NCBI RefSeq assembly: GCF_024227715.1
Contig: NZ_CP100448.1
Location: 2,997,655-3,061,654, forward strand
From: Halomarina litorea
Lineage (GTDB): Archaea; Halobacteriota; Halobacteria; Halobacteriales; Haloarculaceae
Length of the DNA stretch: 64,000 bases
Reading direction: 5' to 3'
Within the stretch, counting starts at the first letter, position 1. Each line of letters starts with the position of its first letter. A program made the translations under genes and the position numbers. Positions 33,847-44,559 of this stretch are shown here, one piece after another. Under the pieces are notes generated by a model. It was not told the DNA's origin. It ran no database searches and worked only from the letters and a program-made list of their open reading frames with translations.

Positions 33847-35379
33847 TCAGGCGTCCCGTCGGGTCGCCAGCAGGGCGGCCGCGACGAGGGCGACCAGCGC
33901 CGCGAGGACGCCGAAGCCGGGGCCGTCGCCGCTGGAGGTGTCCTCATTGTTCGCATCCCCGATGTTCCGCGAGAGGTTCCCGTCGCCCTCGACGGTCGTG
34001 CTGTTGTTGGCGGGCGGGGCGGACGGCCCGGCGGCCACGTCGCTCCCGTTGCCGGTCGTGTTCGTCGCCGTCGCCGTGGAGTCGGCGGTCGAAGTCGCGT
34101 CGCCGCCTTCGGTACCGGTCGCCGTCTGCGTGGTCGTCCCGGTCTGCTCCGTCGCCGTCCGCGTCGCGGTGCCCGCGCCGCCCTCGCCGTCACCCGCGTC
34201 GTCCGTCGACTCGGGCGTGTCGGTCGGGTTCGGCGTGGGCGTGGGGTCGGGGGTCCCGGTCGGCGTCGCCGTCGGGTCCGGCGTCGGCGTGGCCGTCTCC
34301 GTCGGTCGCTCGTCCGAGAGGGGCGCGTCGCCGGTCCGCGGGTCCTGGACGTAGTACGGGTCGAACCGGACGTTGGAGACGCCCGCGGAGGCACCCTCGC
34401 TCACCGACTGTCCGTTCCCGTCGGCGAGGAGGCCGGTCGAGGGGTCCTCGAAGGGCGCGTCGGCGTCGGCGGCGCTCGAGGGGCCGTCGTCTGCCCCCCA
34501 CCAGTTGCGGCGGGCGTCGACGACCACGTCCTCGGCGGCGACGCCCATCCCTCCGTTCCCGTCGATGATGGAGACGTGAATCTCGCCCGACGGGTCCACG
34601 ATGCCGTCCCCGCTGTCGGCGACGTGCAGGCCGTGGCCCGCGTTGTCCACGAGGACCGAGCGGTCGACGGAGACCTCGCCGGTGTCGACCGAGACGCCGT
34701 CGCCCTCGTTGTCCGCGACGGTCGTCTCGACGACCGTGAACGTGGTGTGGAGGCCGTCGATACCGGGGCCGCCGTTGGCCTCGACCGTCGAGTCGCGGAC
34801 CGTGACGCCGCTGTCGGCGGCGGCGATGCCGGCCTTGCGGTTGTCGGAGATGTCCGAGTCGACGACCGACGCGTCGGCACTGATCTCGTAGTAGATGCCG
34901 AGTTCGTTTCCGGAGACGGTCGAACCGGTGAGGGTGGCGTCCGTGGCGTCGACGGCGCGGATACCGTAGCGGGCGTTGTCGGTGATGGTGGCGCCGCTGA
35001 TGGTCGTCGACGACGACGAACTGAGCGCGACGCCGTCCTCCCAGCCGGTGACGGTGACGTCGGAGAGACGATGACCGCTAGTCACTTCGAAGAGGACGCC
35101 GGTCTTGCTCCCGTCGCCGGCGATGGTGTGGCCGTTCCCGTCGATGGTGACGTCGCTCGCGGCGACGCGGAGGCAGGCGTCGTCCGGTGCGTTCCCGGCC
35201 CCGACACCGTCCCCGATGTCGTTCGTGAGGACGTACTCGCCGGACTCGTCGATGGCGGTACAGGACGACAGTTCGGTGGCCGAGGACTGGGCGACGACCG
35301 GCAGGCCCGTCCACGCGGCCGCGACGACGAACGCCGTGACCGCGAGCGCGGCGATTCGCCGTGAGCTGGAGGCTGTCAT
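33847..35379 (-). CDS. secreted right-handed beta-helix protein with PGF-CTERM anchor
   Basis: Surface protein of 510 aa. The N-terminal signal peptide has an RR pair and a hydrophobic stretch ending near VVAQSS. Residues about 45-320 are pectate-lyase-like parallel beta-helix repeats with recurrent DVTIDGNGHTI and SGNELGI patterns. A Thr/Pro/Asp-rich stalk (about 340-480) is probably O-glycosylated. The C terminus GPGFGVLAALVALVAAALLATRR is a PGF-CTERM signal, processed by archaeosortase A. ATG 35379 is preferred; GTG 35388 would add three residues. Ligand or substrate unknown, possibly polysaccharide. Confidence 0.88.
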   Translation of the reverse strand: MTASSSRRIAALAVTAFVVAAAWTGLPVVAQSSATELSSCTAIDESGEYVLTNDIGDGVGAGNAPDDACLRVAASDVTIDGNGHTIAGDGSKTGVLFEVTSGHRLSDVTVTGWEDGVALSSSSSTTISGATITDNARYGIRAVDATDATLTGSTVSGNELGIYYEISADASVVDSDISDNRKAGIAAADSGVTVRDSTVEANGGPGIDGLHTTFTVVETTVADNEGDGVSVDTGEVSVDRSVLVDNAGHGLHVADSGDGIVDPSGEIHVSIIDGNGGMGVAAEDVVVDARRNWWGADDGPSSAADADAPFEDPSTGLLADGNGQSVSEGASAGVSNVRFDPYYVQDPRTGDAPLSDERPTETATPTPDPTATPTGTPDPTPTPNPTDTPESTDDAGDGEGGAGTATRTATEQTGTTTQTATGTEGGDATSTADSTATATNTTGNGSDVAAGPSAPPANNSTTVEGDGNLSRNIGDANNEDTSSGDGPGFGVLAALVALVAAALLATRRDA

Positions 35380-35649
35380 GGGAGCCACTCTGCGCTATCG
35401 ACCCTTCGTTACCCGTGAAATAAACACTGAAACAACAGAGCATCGAGGGTGGTCGTATCGAACGAGTCGATTCCAGAGCGACCCGTCGAGAGCCGCTGAG
35501 ACGGCTGTATCGCCCCGGTTAACCGGGGCGTTCGTCCGGTTCCGGGGTCGACGGTCACCCGCCCGCCCATCGGTGTCGGCGTCGTGGTGTCGTGAACCGG
35601 GCCTCCCGAACCGTCGGGGGGGAGACGACGGGTCGCTTCGAAGCGAGTG

Positions 35650-35874
35650 TCAGGCCGTGTCGTGTTCCCCGCGCCAGCGCTCGACCACCCCCAGCGCCTC
35701 CTCGCGGGTCGGGAGGGTCTCGCGGTCGTAGCCCGGTCCCTCGGGGGCCTGTTCGAGGCGGTCGAGCGTGACCGCCCACCGCGCGTCAGCCGTCTTGCGC
35801 AGGGTGACGACGACGGTGCCGTCCCCGCGCGTCCATTCGTGGCCCGTCCGCGTCTCGCGGTCCGTCCAGTCCAT
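35650..35874 (-). CDS. small conserved-looking haloarchaeal protein
   Basis: A 74-aa protein (MDWTDRETRTGHEWTRGDGT). The pattern of beta strands (GTVVVTLRKTADARWAVTLD) and a C-terminal helix (PTREEALGVVERWRGEHD) suggests a small alpha/beta fold. The start is supported by an AT-rich box in the 51-base gap to the divergent gene at 35926, and both genes may share this promoter. Function unknown. Confidence 0.7.
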   Translation of the reverse strand: MDWTDRETRTGHEWTRGDGTVVVTLRKTADARWAVTLDRLEQAPEGPGYDRETLPTREEALGVVERWRGEHDTA

Positions 35875-35925
35875 GCGGGGGAGTTCGTCGCGGGGGTTAA
35901 GTCGTTCCCGCACGCTCGCTCGGAC

Positions 35926-36357
35926 GTGCAGGGGGGAACGCCGAACCCGGCCGACGTCCGGTCGCTGGCGATCACGGTCGACGACGTGGTGAGCGCCGTG
36001 GAGGCACGACGGAACGGGCGACCCGTCGTCCTCCGGGTGACGCCGCCGTTCCACGCCCGGATGCGCGCCCGCATCCACCTCGCCGCGGGGGAGGGCGAAG
36101 AGCGCGACGACCCGGACGCCGTCCACCTCGACCCGACGCGCCTGCTCGCGCCGTCGGCCCCCGACTACCCGACGCCCGCCGAGACCGAGGACCGCCTGCG
36201 GGCGTCCGACGAGGAGTACACCCGCGAGGTCCACCACGACCACCACCGGGAGGCCGTCGAGGCGTGGCGCGAGGCGGTCCGCGACCACCTCGTGGCCGAC
36301 CTCACCTTCGAGACCCCGGACGGGCCACACACGGTGCGGGTGAAACCGCTCGGGTGA
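35926..36357 (+). CDS. conserved-looking haloarchaeal protein, unknown function
   Basis: A 143-aa acidic protein. GTG 35926 is chosen because GGTTAAG at about 35895-35901 sits 27 bases upstream; the frame stays open much further, antisense to the divergent gene. The C-terminal part (HHDHHREAVEAWREAVRDHL) is helical and His-rich, and the last 25 residues are beta. No family recognised; it looks like one of the numerous DUFs confined to haloarchaea. Confidence 0.65.
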   Translation: MQGGTPNPADVRSLAITVDDVVSAVEARRNGRPVVLRVTPPFHARMRARIHLAAGEGEERDDPDAVHLDPTRLLAPSAPDYPTPAETEDRLRASDEEYTREVHHDHHREAVEAWREAVRDHLVADLTFETPDGPHTVRVKPLG

Positions 36358-36399
36358 ACGGAAGCCAAGCCTGAAGCCGCTGGCTCCGCGTTCTCCGGT

Positions 36400-36654
36400 A
36401 TGCGCTCCATCCTCAGCAGCGGCGAACGGGAGGTCGCCTGGCGACTGGCGGACGGCCAGAGCGTCGAGGACATCGCCGCCGCCCGCGACCAGTCCGTCGA
36501 GACCGTCGAGAAGCACGTCGACCGCATCCGCGAGAAGACCGAGCGCGCGGTCGCGACGCTCGTCGAGAGCCCGTTCGCCGAGGCGGTGCTCGCCGACCTC
36601 GACCCGGAGGCGCGCGAGACCGTCGCCGCACTCGCCCGTCGTGCCGACTCCTGA
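36400..36654 (+). CDS. small LuxR-like helix-turn-helix protein
   Basis: An 84-aa protein. Residues 5-55 (SSGEREVAWRLADGQSVEDI, then SVETVEKHVDRIREKTERAV) match the LuxR/sigma-region-4 type helix-turn-helix. The C-terminal 25 residues form one more helix. It may regulate transcription or be an accessory subunit. It lies 42 bases after the previous gene on the same strand, so co-transcription is possible. Confidence 0.75.
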   Translation: MRSILSSGEREVAWRLADGQSVEDIAAARDQSVETVEKHVDRIREKTERAVATLVESPFAEAVLADLDPEARETVAALARRADS

Positions 36655-36864
36655 CCCTTCATTCGAGTCGGAGACGGGGCGGTCATCGGGGTGCCCGTAC
36701 CCGGAGTTACAACGTCAGCGGCGGTTGTAAAAGTTCTAAGCGCCTCTCCCCCCGTCGTGAAACGTTCCCGAATTCGAATTAGTCGTGAGTGAAAAGTCTC
36801 ATTCTCGGTGAAAGCTCTGGGGTGTATAAGGTATCGGAGGTGTTCGTACCACCTGTCCCCGACG

Positions 36865-37122
36865 ATGTCAACCGAAACCGCCACCCCCGACCGAACCGCC
36901 GCCGAGCGCCCCTCGCTCCCCTCCCTCCTCGCTCGGGCGCGGGCCACCCTCGCGCGCGGTGTCACAGCCCTCTCGTTCTGGCTGGCCGTGGTGCTGCCGC
37001 TGGTCTACCTCCCGCTGTTGCTCGCCGGCATCGAGACCCCACAGCGCGGCGCGCTCGTGGGTGGTCTCCTCCTCGCGAACGCCGGGACCCTCCTCCTCGG
37101 CCACACGCATCGCCGCGATTAA
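36865..37122 (+). CDS. small membrane protein, unknown function
   Basis: An 85-aa protein with a charged N terminus and two membrane segments (about 36-54 and 60-78). A clear TATA box (GTGTATAAGG at about 36823-36830) precedes ATG 36865. The next gene, an aldo/keto reductase, starts 24 bases after its stop, so the two may form one transcript. No family recognised. Confidence 0.7.
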   Translation: MSTETATPDRTAAERPSLPSLLARARATLARGVTALSFWLAVVLPLVYLPLLLAGIETPQRGALVGGLLLANAGTLLLGHTHRRD

Positions 37123-37146
37123 CTCCCCTCCACGAGAGCCCCCGTT

Positions 37147-38136
<990 letters not shown>

Positions 38137-38219
38137 GACGGCGCGAAAAGGGGAGGGTGTGATACGGCACGTGCGCGTGGACCGCGAGGGTCACGCGGCG
38201 GGTCGGCCGTCGACCCGGC

Positions 38220-38462
38220 TCAGAACCGCTCGAGGCGGACTTCGTCGTCGGTGATGGCGCTGATGCGGTCCGCGCGGAGGGGGTACGTGTCCTCGTCCAT
38301 CTCGGCCCAGCCGAGCTTCGACAGGAGGGTATCCGCGATGCTCGGGTCGGGGTCGACGTAGGCGGTCCCGCTTCGGACCTCCACGATTCGACCGACTGTG
38401 TCGCCGTTCGCGTTCACGACCTTCTTCCCCTCGTCGCTCTCCGAGAATCTCGTCTGTTGCAT
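38220..38462 (-). CDS. PRC-barrel domain protein
   Basis: An 80-aa protein with a single PRC-barrel (GKKVVNANGDTVGRIVEVRSGTAYVDPDP region, residues about 13-41). The start ATG 38462 gives MQQTRFSESDEGKKVV, typical of small haloarchaeal PRC proteins; the longer open frame lacks support. Related proteins bind RNA (RimM) or sit in photosynthetic complexes; in archaea one has been linked to cell division. Specific role unknown. Confidence 0.8.
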   Translation of the reverse strand: MQQTRFSESDEGKKVVNANGDTVGRIVEVRSGTAYVDPDPSIADTLLSKLGWAEMDEDTYPLRADRISAITDDEVRLERF

Positions 38463-38712
38463 TGCTGTCTCCGGGCCGGTGGGGGCCGTCGGGCGATTCC
38501 CGTCGGCCACACCACGCGGCACAACCCGAGGGAGGCCACCACCAGCAATCAGAGAGTGCCTTGCAGGGGCAACGGTTCGGTTGGTCCGGTGACTGCGTGT
38601 TCCGGTTCGGCCGCGGTTCGTCTCCAGAACACACCATCGGTGCCGGAGTGACACATGAATCACCAAACGAACGCACTCAGTTGCGGTGCTGAGTGAGCCG
38701 CTACTGTACCGC
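38463..38712. other. intergenic region between two minus-strand genes
   Basis: 250 bases without a supported gene, followed by the palindromic repeat block at 38713. It contains the promoter region of the PRC-barrel gene. The three overlapping plus-strand frames have non-halophilic composition and are rejected. Confidence 0.5.
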
Positions 38713-38829
38713 GAGCGAGTGAAACGAGCGAGCGGGGTGACGACCGAATGGAGGCGCGAAGCGCCGAAATGAGGGAGGAATCCTTTTGGTCCAGCTTTTG
38801 CCGAGGGGGTGAGCGAGTGAAACGAGCGA
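38713..38829. repeat. pair of 19-bp semi-palindromic repeats
   Basis: GAGCGAGTGAAACGAGCGA occurs twice, at 38713-38731 and 38811-38829. Each lies inside a hairpin: the second is clasped by GGGGGT/ACCCCC and by CTTTTG/CAAAAG, and a GGCGCGAAGCGCC stem lies between them. The block sits just past the 3' end of the KaiC-type gene and may end its transcript, or be a small palindromic element. Confidence 0.65.
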
Positions 38830-38854
38830 ACCCCCGCAGCGCAAAAGGTGGGGC

Positions 38855-39715
38855 TCAGAAGATATTCGCCTGCTGATAGACGGAGATGCCCTCGCTCGTA
38901 ATCTCGTAGGGCTTTGTCTCGCGCGAGTGGTTCGCGTTGCGAATCTTCTGAATCTCGACGGCGAGGCGCGTCTCGCGGAACTCCGAGCGGACGTACTGGA
39001 GGACGAACACGCCGTCGGTGAGGTACTCGATGATGCCGTGGCGGGAGGCGTAGGGGGTGTCGTCGCTCGCCTCGCTCGTGAGCATCGTCGTCACGCCCGC
39101 CTCCTTCAGCGCGCGGGTGAAGTCGAATATCTCGGTGCGGCGCTCCGCCTGGTCCTCGTACATCACCTCCAGGAGGGAGACGGAGTCGAGGACGAGGCGG
39201 GAGGCGCCGAACTCCTCGACGAGTTCGGGCAGTTCACTCCGGATGGAGGCGAGACTGTTCGCCATCTCGATGGGGTCGAGGTCCACGATGGCGAGACGCT
39301 CCTCGTCGAGGTGCCTCTGGAAGTCCCAGCCCTTCTCGTTGGCGGCGTCGAGGACGGCCTGCTGGCTCTCCTCGAGCGTGATGAACACCGCCGTCTCGTC
39401 GGCCTCCAGCGCCTGATTGAGGAACTGGAGGCCGAAGGTGGTCTTCCCGGTCCCGGGGCTGCCGATGACGACCATCAGCGAGCGCTCGGGGACGCCGCCC
39501 TGTACCATCTCGTCGAGTCCCTCGACGCCGATGTCGATTCGCGGGAGGTTCGATTCGAACGCCTCGTCGAACTCGCCGCCGGACAGTCCGCTGTCGAACG
39601 CGGCGGCGAAGTCCTCCTCGAAGGGGCCTTCGGTCTCGCCGAAGCCACCGTCGGGACCGTCACCGAACGTCTCGTCGAACTCCTCGAAGTCGTCGTCCGG
39701 GGCCTCGCCACTCAT
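38855..39715 (-). CDS. single-domain KaiC/RecA-superfamily ATPase
   Basis: A 286-aa RecA-fold ATPase. An acidic 55-residue N terminus is followed by [20 protein letters not shown], Walker A GSPGTGKT (85-92), a catalytic Glu pair in FITLEESQQ and Walker B-like [13 protein letters not shown]. One KaiC domain only, as is common in archaea, where such proteins act in signal transduction and not in a full clock. The last residues [10 protein letters not shown] match known family ends. Divergent from nadK across a shared AT-rich promoter region. Confidence 0.88.
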   Translation of the reverse strand: MSGEAPDDDFEEFDETFGDGPDGGFGETEGPFEEDFAAAFDSGLSGGEFDEAFESNLPRIDIGVEGLDEMVQGGVPERSLMVVIGSPGTGKTTFGLQFLNQALEADETAVFITLEESQQAVLDAANEKGWDFQRHLDEERLAIVDLDPIEMANSLASIRSELPELVEEFGASRLVLDSVSLLEVMYEDQAERRTEIFDFTRALKEAGVTTMLTSEASDDTPYASRHGIIEYLTDGVFVLQYVRSEFRETRLAVEIQKIRNANHSRETKPYEITSEGISVYQQANIF

Positions 39716-39822
39716 CGCCCCCCCCGTGTGGACGCAGCCATACCCTCGATTGTCATTCGAGCGTATTATGCTTGCCCGTCGGTGCGGTCCGCTTTTGTGC
39801 CGGGAGGGAGAGAGGACGGACG

Positions 39823-40641
39823 ATGCACGTCGGTATCGTCGCGCAGAAGGGCAACCCCCGGGCCGCGGCCCTGGCGGGCGACATCAGCCGGGCCGTGGGG
39901 GCGACGGTGGTCGTCGACGAGTCGACCGCCGGGGCCGTCGACGCCGAGGGGATACCCGCCGACCGGATGGACACCTGCGACCTCGTAGTGAGCATCGGCG
40001 GCGACGGCACGTTCCTCTTCGCGGCGCGCGGGGCGGGCGACACCCCCATCATGGGCGTCAACCTCGGCGAGGTGGGCTTCCTGAACGCCACGGCACCCGA
40101 GGACTGCGTCGAGACGGTCGAACGCGTGGTCACGGACTACCAGGCCGGCGCGATGGCCATCCAGGAGATGCCCCGAATCGAGGCGAGCGGCGAGGGGTGG
40201 TCGCTCCCACCGGCGCTCAACGAGGTGGTCGTCATGGGCACGCAACGCGGACACGGCAACGGCATCGAGGCCGAGGTCAGGGTGGACGGGTCGCTGTACG
40301 GCAGCGGGCAGGCCGACGGCGTCCTCGTCGCCACGCCCGCGGGGACGACGGCGTACAACCTCTCGGAGGGCGGCCCGCTGGTTCACCCGAGCGTCGAGGG
40401 CTTCGTCGTGACGGAGATGGCCGCGCGCGACCCGATGCCCTCGCTCGTCGTCACCCCGGACAGCGAGGTGACGGTCCGGGTGGACGCGAGCGGGACCGAC
40501 GGAGCCGTCGTCGTCGGCGACGGAAGACGCTCGCACGACCTCGACCCGCCCGCGGCGGTGACGGTCAGACGGGCCGACGTGCCCGTGCGCGTCGCGGGAC
40601 CGGACCTCGACTTCTTCGCAGCACTGAGCAAACTCGACTGA
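39823..40641 (+). CDS. nadK: NAD kinase
   Basis: Phosphorylates NAD to NADP in the cytoplasm, 272 aa. The GGDGT motif (59-63, [16 protein letters not shown]) and the second signature [20 protein letters not shown] are diagnostic, and LNEVVVMG is also typical. ATG 39823 is chosen over the longer frame since [11 protein letters not shown] is the usual family start. It stands alone between the KaiC-type gene and mptA. Confidence 0.95.
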   Translation: MHVGIVAQKGNPRAAALAGDISRAVGATVVVDESTAGAVDAEGIPADRMDTCDLVVSIGGDGTFLFAARGAGDTPIMGVNLGEVGFLNATAPEDCVETVERVVTDYQAGAMAIQEMPRIEASGEGWSLPPALNEVVVMGTQRGHGNGIEAEVRVDGSLYGSGQADGVLVATPAGTTAYNLSEGGPLVHPSVEGFVVTEMAARDPMPSLVVTPDSEVTVRVDASGTDGAVVVGDGRRSHDLDPPAAVTVRRADVPVRVAGPDLDFFAALSKLD

Positions 40642-40725
40642 CGCGCCGTCCCACAGCGGGCGACAGAACGCCCCTTCCTCCCCTATTCGGAATGCATAAC
40701 CGAGTGGCACGCTACTTGCATACTG

Positions 40726-41664
40726 ATGAAGCAACAGCTGCCGGACGTACAGGCGTCGAGCCCCGACGTCACGGTAGGCCTCAACCGCGTCGGCGTCACC
40801 GGCGTCGAGAAGCTCGTCAAACTCGACCGGCAGGACCAGCGACCGATCGTGCTGATGGCCGAGTTCGAGGTGTTCGTCGACCTGCCCTCCTGGCGGAAGG
40901 GCGCGGACATGAGCCGGAACATGGAGGTCATCGACGAGACGCTCGAAGCCGCGGTCAGCCAGACCGCCTACCGCGTCGAGGACGTCTGTGGCGACGCCGC
41001 CGAACGCCTCCTCGAGAAACACGACTACACAACCGAGGCGGAGGTCCGCATGGAGGCGACGTACGTCACCCACGACCACACGCCCGAGTCCGACCGCGTC
41101 ACCCAGTCCACCGCAGACATCATCGCCAGCGCGACTGCCTCCGATGAGGGGACCCACGAGGAGATCGGCGCCCGTGTCGTCGGCATGACTGTCTGTCCCT
41201 GCTCGCAGGGGATGTCGGCCGCCCGGGCCAGAGAGACGCTGGAGGACCTGAGCGTCGAACGCGACGTCATCGACGAGTTCCTCGAACGCGTCCCGCAACC
41301 CGGCCACTCTCAGCGGGGGCACGCCACCGTCACGATTCGCAGCGAGGGGTCGCCCGAGGTGGACTTCCGCGACATCATCGACGTCGCCCGCGACTCGATG
41401 AGCGCGCGCATCTACAACCTCGCGAAGCGCCCCGACGAGGACCACATGACCTACGAGAGTCACGCCGACGCGAAGTTCGTCGAGGACTGCGTCCGCGCGA
41501 TGGCCGAGGGCGTCGTCGAGCAGTTCCCGCACCTCCCGGACGACGCCGTCGTGACGATGAAGCAGTCGAACGACGAGTCCATCCACCAGCACAACGCGCA
41601 CGCCGAACGCGTCGCCGAGGTGGGCACCCTCCGCGCCGAACTCGACGGCGAGCGCGCGGACTGA
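40726..41664 (+). CDS. mptA: GTP cyclohydrolase MptA (FolE2-related)
   Basis: First step of archaeal pterin and tetrahydrofolate synthesis: GTP to dihydroneopterin 2',3'-cyclic phosphate, iron-dependent. The 312-aa length fits. Family landmarks are the N-terminal [37 protein letters not shown] and the metal/active site [12 protein letters not shown] with a downstream [10 protein letters not shown]. An AT-rich GCATAAC 27 bases upstream supports the ATG. Monocistronic. Confidence 0.94.
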   Translation: MKQQLPDVQASSPDVTVGLNRVGVTGVEKLVKLDRQDQRPIVLMAEFEVFVDLPSWRKGADMSRNMEVIDETLEAAVSQTAYRVEDVCGDAAERLLEKHDYTTEAEVRMEATYVTHDHTPESDRVTQSTADIIASATASDEGTHEEIGARVVGMTVCPCSQGMSAARARETLEDLSVERDVIDEFLERVPQPGHSQRGHATVTIRSEGSPEVDFRDIIDVARDSMSARIYNLAKRPDEDHMTYESHADAKFVEDCVRAMAEGVVEQFPHLPDDAVVTMKQSNDESIHQHNAHAERVAEVGTLRAELDGERAD

Positions 41665-41781
41665 GCGTCCCCCGACGAACCGGACCCCGTTTCTCACACG
41701 ACACTCTGCCGACAGTCAGTCTATTCCGGTGTCGGGCTGACAAGCACAACGCCCAACCTCCGTTGCCGAGTCCCCGGGAGT

Positions 41782-41991
41782 ATGAGTGGCCCCTGCCAGT
41801 CGCGTCTCGGGTTCGACCTCGTCACGACTCTCGTGGGGTCCGGCCTCACGCTCCTCGTCTCGGCGGCGGCGCTCCGCTACGGCGAGCAGGTGCGCTGGAC
41901 GCTCCCGGAACTGTACGCGGGCGTCGGTGCGGGCCTCCTCGGCCTCGGGCTGCTCGTGGGGCTGGTGTACGTCGCCGCCGGGTGGCGGTAA
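41782..41991 (+). CDS. small membrane protein, unknown function
   Basis: A 69-aa protein with two membrane segments (about 12-30 and 45-66), the second glycine/leucine-rich. It converges on the TrmB-type gene with two bases between the stops. No family recognised; coding is judged from the ATG start and the hydrophobic pattern. Confidence 0.6.
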   Translation: MSGPCQSRLGFDLVTTLVGSGLTLLVSAAALRYGEQVRWTLPELYAGVGAGLLGLGLLVGLVYVAAGWR

Positions 41992-41993
41992 GT

Positions 41994-42797
41994 TCAGAAC
42001 GAGAGCGGGTCGGCCTGCTCCCAGCGGGGTTCGAACTCCTCGCGCACGTCGGCGGCGAACTCCCGGTCCTTGAGGTCGATCATCGCCAGCGAGTCGGCCG
42101 CTCGGAGCGGGTGGGCCACCTCGATGACCACCTCGACGTCGTCGACGATGGTGAAGCTCCCGCTGACGTCGGGGCTGGTGCGACAGTCGAAGCGCTCGTG
42201 TGGCGCGAGGCTCTCGCGGTAGCGCCGGCCGACCGAGTCCGGGAGTTCGTCGACCAGTTGCGGGCGCATCAGGAGCGACACCTCGACGCCCCGGTCGAGA
42301 GCCCCTTCCAGTTCGGCGGCGACGCGTTCCCCGAGGCGGTCCACGTCGAACTGCTGGGAGAAGGTGGAGGCGACCATCTGGATGCGCGTGTCGGCGGCCG
42401 CGAGGCGTTCGACGAGGAGGTCCGCCGTCTCGCTCGGGCCGACGGCGGCGGTCCAGAAGCGCTCCTCGACGGTCTCCGTGGTCTCCAGACTCCCGACGAG
42501 GTCCGAGACGATGGACTCGTACTGGGACTCCTTCTCCGCGAGTTCGCGTTTCTTGTCCTGCAGGAGGCGGTCGAGGGCGGTGTCGGGTTCGACCGCGACG
42601 TACTTCTTCGGGCGCGAGGCGCTCTGCGAGCGCACGAGGTTGTACTGCTCGATGCTGTTGAGCACGTCGTAGATGCGCCCCATCGGCACGTCGCTCACCT
42701 GTGACAACTCCTTGGCGGTTGTCGGGCCCGTCGTGAGGAGCGCGCGGTAGGCCCTCGCCTCGTACTCCGACAGACCGAGGTCACGGAGACTTGCCAT
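41994..42797 (-). CDS. TrmB family transcription regulator
   Basis: A 267-aa protein. The N-terminal winged helix MASLRDLGLSEYEARAYRAL with PMGRIYDVLNSIEQYNLV is the TrmB DNA-binding domain. It is followed by a short coiled coil (about 80-100) and a C-terminal PLD-like sensor domain (about 110-260). TrmB relatives sense sugars or other metabolites and control central carbon genes; the effector here is not known. ATG 42797 gives the canonical start; the frame is open 27 bases further. Confidence 0.9.
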   Translation of the reverse strand: MASLRDLGLSEYEARAYRALLTTGPTTAKELSQVSDVPMGRIYDVLNSIEQYNLVRSQSASRPKKYVAVEPDTALDRLLQDKKRELAEKESQYESIVSDLVGSLETTETVEERFWTAAVGPSETADLLVERLAAADTRIQMVASTFSQQFDVDRLGERVAAELEGALDRGVEVSLLMRPQLVDELPDSVGRRYRESLAPHERFDCRTSPDVSGSFTIVDDVEVVIEVAHPLRAADSLAMIDLKDREFAADVREEFEPRWEQADPLSF

Positions 42798-42839
42798 CGT
42801 CGGGAACTGGACCCCACCCGACAAAAACGCACCGGCGGT

Positions 42840-44471
42840 TTACGTGTGCGCTTCGACCCGACGCTGGAGTTCGGCGGGCGAGTCCGCCGGTTCGGAGGTC
42901 GAATCGCCCACGCGGACCCACGCCGTCCCGCGTTCGTGGCCCCCGGTCGCGTCGGCGTCGGGGACGACCACCTTCTCGTGGTCGGACATCCGCAGGGCCG
43001 CCCGGTGGAGGTCGCTGCCGGGGTCGTCGGCGACGGAGATGGTCAGGGGCGTGTCGACGACCCGCGCGGCGGCCGTCGCGTAGCCGGCCACCTCGACGCC
43101 CATCCGGTCGCGCGCGCCAGCGAACGCCGACAGCGCCTCGCGTGCGACCTCGCGGTAGGAGTCCTCGCCCGTGAGGACCGCGAGGTCCACGAGGGCGTCG
43201 GCGAGTTCGACCGTCGTGTCCAGCGGTCTGAGCGGCCGGTCCAGCAGTGCCGGGCTGTCGGCGTCGAGTGGCGCGTCGAGGAAAGTGCCGTCCTCGGCCC
43301 GGCAGTGCTCGACGGTCCAGTCGGCCACCTCCCGGGCGTCGCCGAGGCCCTCTCCGGCGATCTGTGCGGCGGTCGTGAGCGCCCCGAGGACGCGCGCCTG
43401 GTCGGCGAGGAGGCCCGTCTCGCTGTCGGGGCCGTCGAAGTGCGTCACCGCGCCGCCGTCGAGGAGCGTCCCGCGGACGTGCGAGAGCGCGCGGTCCGCG
43501 TAGCGCCGACAGGTCTCGTCGTCGGTGTAGGCGTGCAAGCGCAGGAGAGCCTCGGCGGCGAGGCCGTTGCGGTCGGCGAACACCGTCGAGTCGACGTGCG
43601 GCGGGTCGGCGGCCTCGCGCTCGGTCGGTTCGAGCGTGTAGTAGTCGCCCCCGCCCGCCTGGCTCCCGGCGAAGGCCTCGCCGGTCCAGAGGTCGGTCGT
43701 CAGGTAGTCGACGGTCCCGAGGGCGGGGTCGCGGTAGCCCTCGTCGCCGGTGTAGAGGTAGGCGTCGGCGAACGCGCGGACCAGCGCCGCGTTCTCGTCG
43801 AGCAGTTTCTCGCGGTGCGGGTCGCTCCAGTCGCGGTTGCTCGCGTAGCGGTAGAAGCCGCCGTCGTAGGTGTCGTAGAGGTGCGTGTAGACGGCGTCGA
43901 GGGTGCGAAGCGCCCGCGAGCGGTCGCGCTTGAGGGCGAACGCGACGGTCCGGGGGAGGGGGAACTTCGCGTCGGTCCCCCACCCGCCGTAGGTCTCGTC
44001 GTACGCCACCTCCAACTGCCCGGCCATGTGCGCCTCGACGCTCGAGTCGAGCGTCCCCCGGGGCGGATCGGGGTCCTGCAGGGCGCGCGGAATCCGGCCG
44101 GCGTCGTCGCCGCGGTCGGTCCACGTCTCGCGGACGCGTTCGACCACCGAGCGAAGCGCCTCCGTCGAGAGATACGTCGCGCCCGTGATGACCTCGCCGT
44201 CGGGGGTGAGGAAGACGGTCGAGGGGAACCCGCCCATCTGGTAGCGCTCCCGGACGCGCGGGCGGCGGTCGACGTCGACCCGGACGGGGACGAAGTCGTC
44301 GGCCACGTTGGCGGCGACGGCGGGGTTGCCGTACGCCTCGCGTTCCATCCGGTCGCACCAGTCACACCACGGCGCGGTCAGGAAGAGCAGCACCGGTCGG
44401 TCGGCCTCGCGGGCGTCGGCGAAGGCGTCGGCCCCCCACTCGCGCCACTCGACCAGCGTCTCGTCGGTCAT
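42840..44471 (-). CDS. DUF255/YyaL-like thioredoxin-domain protein
   Basis: A 543-aa protein. Residues 1-110 are a thioredoxin-like domain with CxxC in TAPWCDWCDRMEREAYGNP (residues about 33-50); the rest is an (alpha/alpha) barrel of the N-acylglucosamine-2-epimerase/cellulase type. This is the architecture of YyaL/SPATA20 proteins, although at 543 aa it is somewhat shorter than many bacterial members (650-700). ATG 44471 gives MTDETLVEWREWGADAF. The biochemical role of the family is not established. Confidence 0.88.
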   Translation of the reverse strand: MTDETLVEWREWGADAFADAREADRPVLLFLTAPWCDWCDRMEREAYGNPAVAANVADDFVPVRVDVDRRPRVRERYQMGGFPSTVFLTPDGEVITGATYLSTEALRSVVERVRETWTDRGDDAGRIPRALQDPDPPRGTLDSSVEAHMAGQLEVAYDETYGGWGTDAKFPLPRTVAFALKRDRSRALRTLDAVYTHLYDTYDGGFYRYASNRDWSDPHREKLLDENAALVRAFADAYLYTGDEGYRDPALGTVDYLTTDLWTGEAFAGSQAGGGDYYTLEPTEREAADPPHVDSTVFADRNGLAAEALLRLHAYTDDETCRRYADRALSHVRGTLLDGGAVTHFDGPDSETGLLADQARVLGALTTAAQIAGEGLGDAREVADWTVEHCRAEDGTFLDAPLDADSPALLDRPLRPLDTTVELADALVDLAVLTGEDSYREVAREALSAFAGARDRMGVEVAGYATAAARVVDTPLTISVADDPGSDLHRAALRMSDHEKVVVPDADATGGHERGTAWVRVGDSTSEPADSPAELQRRVEAHT

Positions 44472-44559
44472 GGCGGGTCTACAGCGGTGGCGAGAAAGCG
44501 TGTTACGACTCGGCGCTCGCTCGGCGACCCGCACGTCGTGACGGGCGGAGCGGTGCGGG

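Noticed and set aside
38398-38692. Three overlapping plus-strand frames of 64-76 codons upstream of the PRC-barrel gene
   Set aside because: Mutually overlapping, with odd composition, and antisense to the PRC-barrel promoter region; typical shadows.
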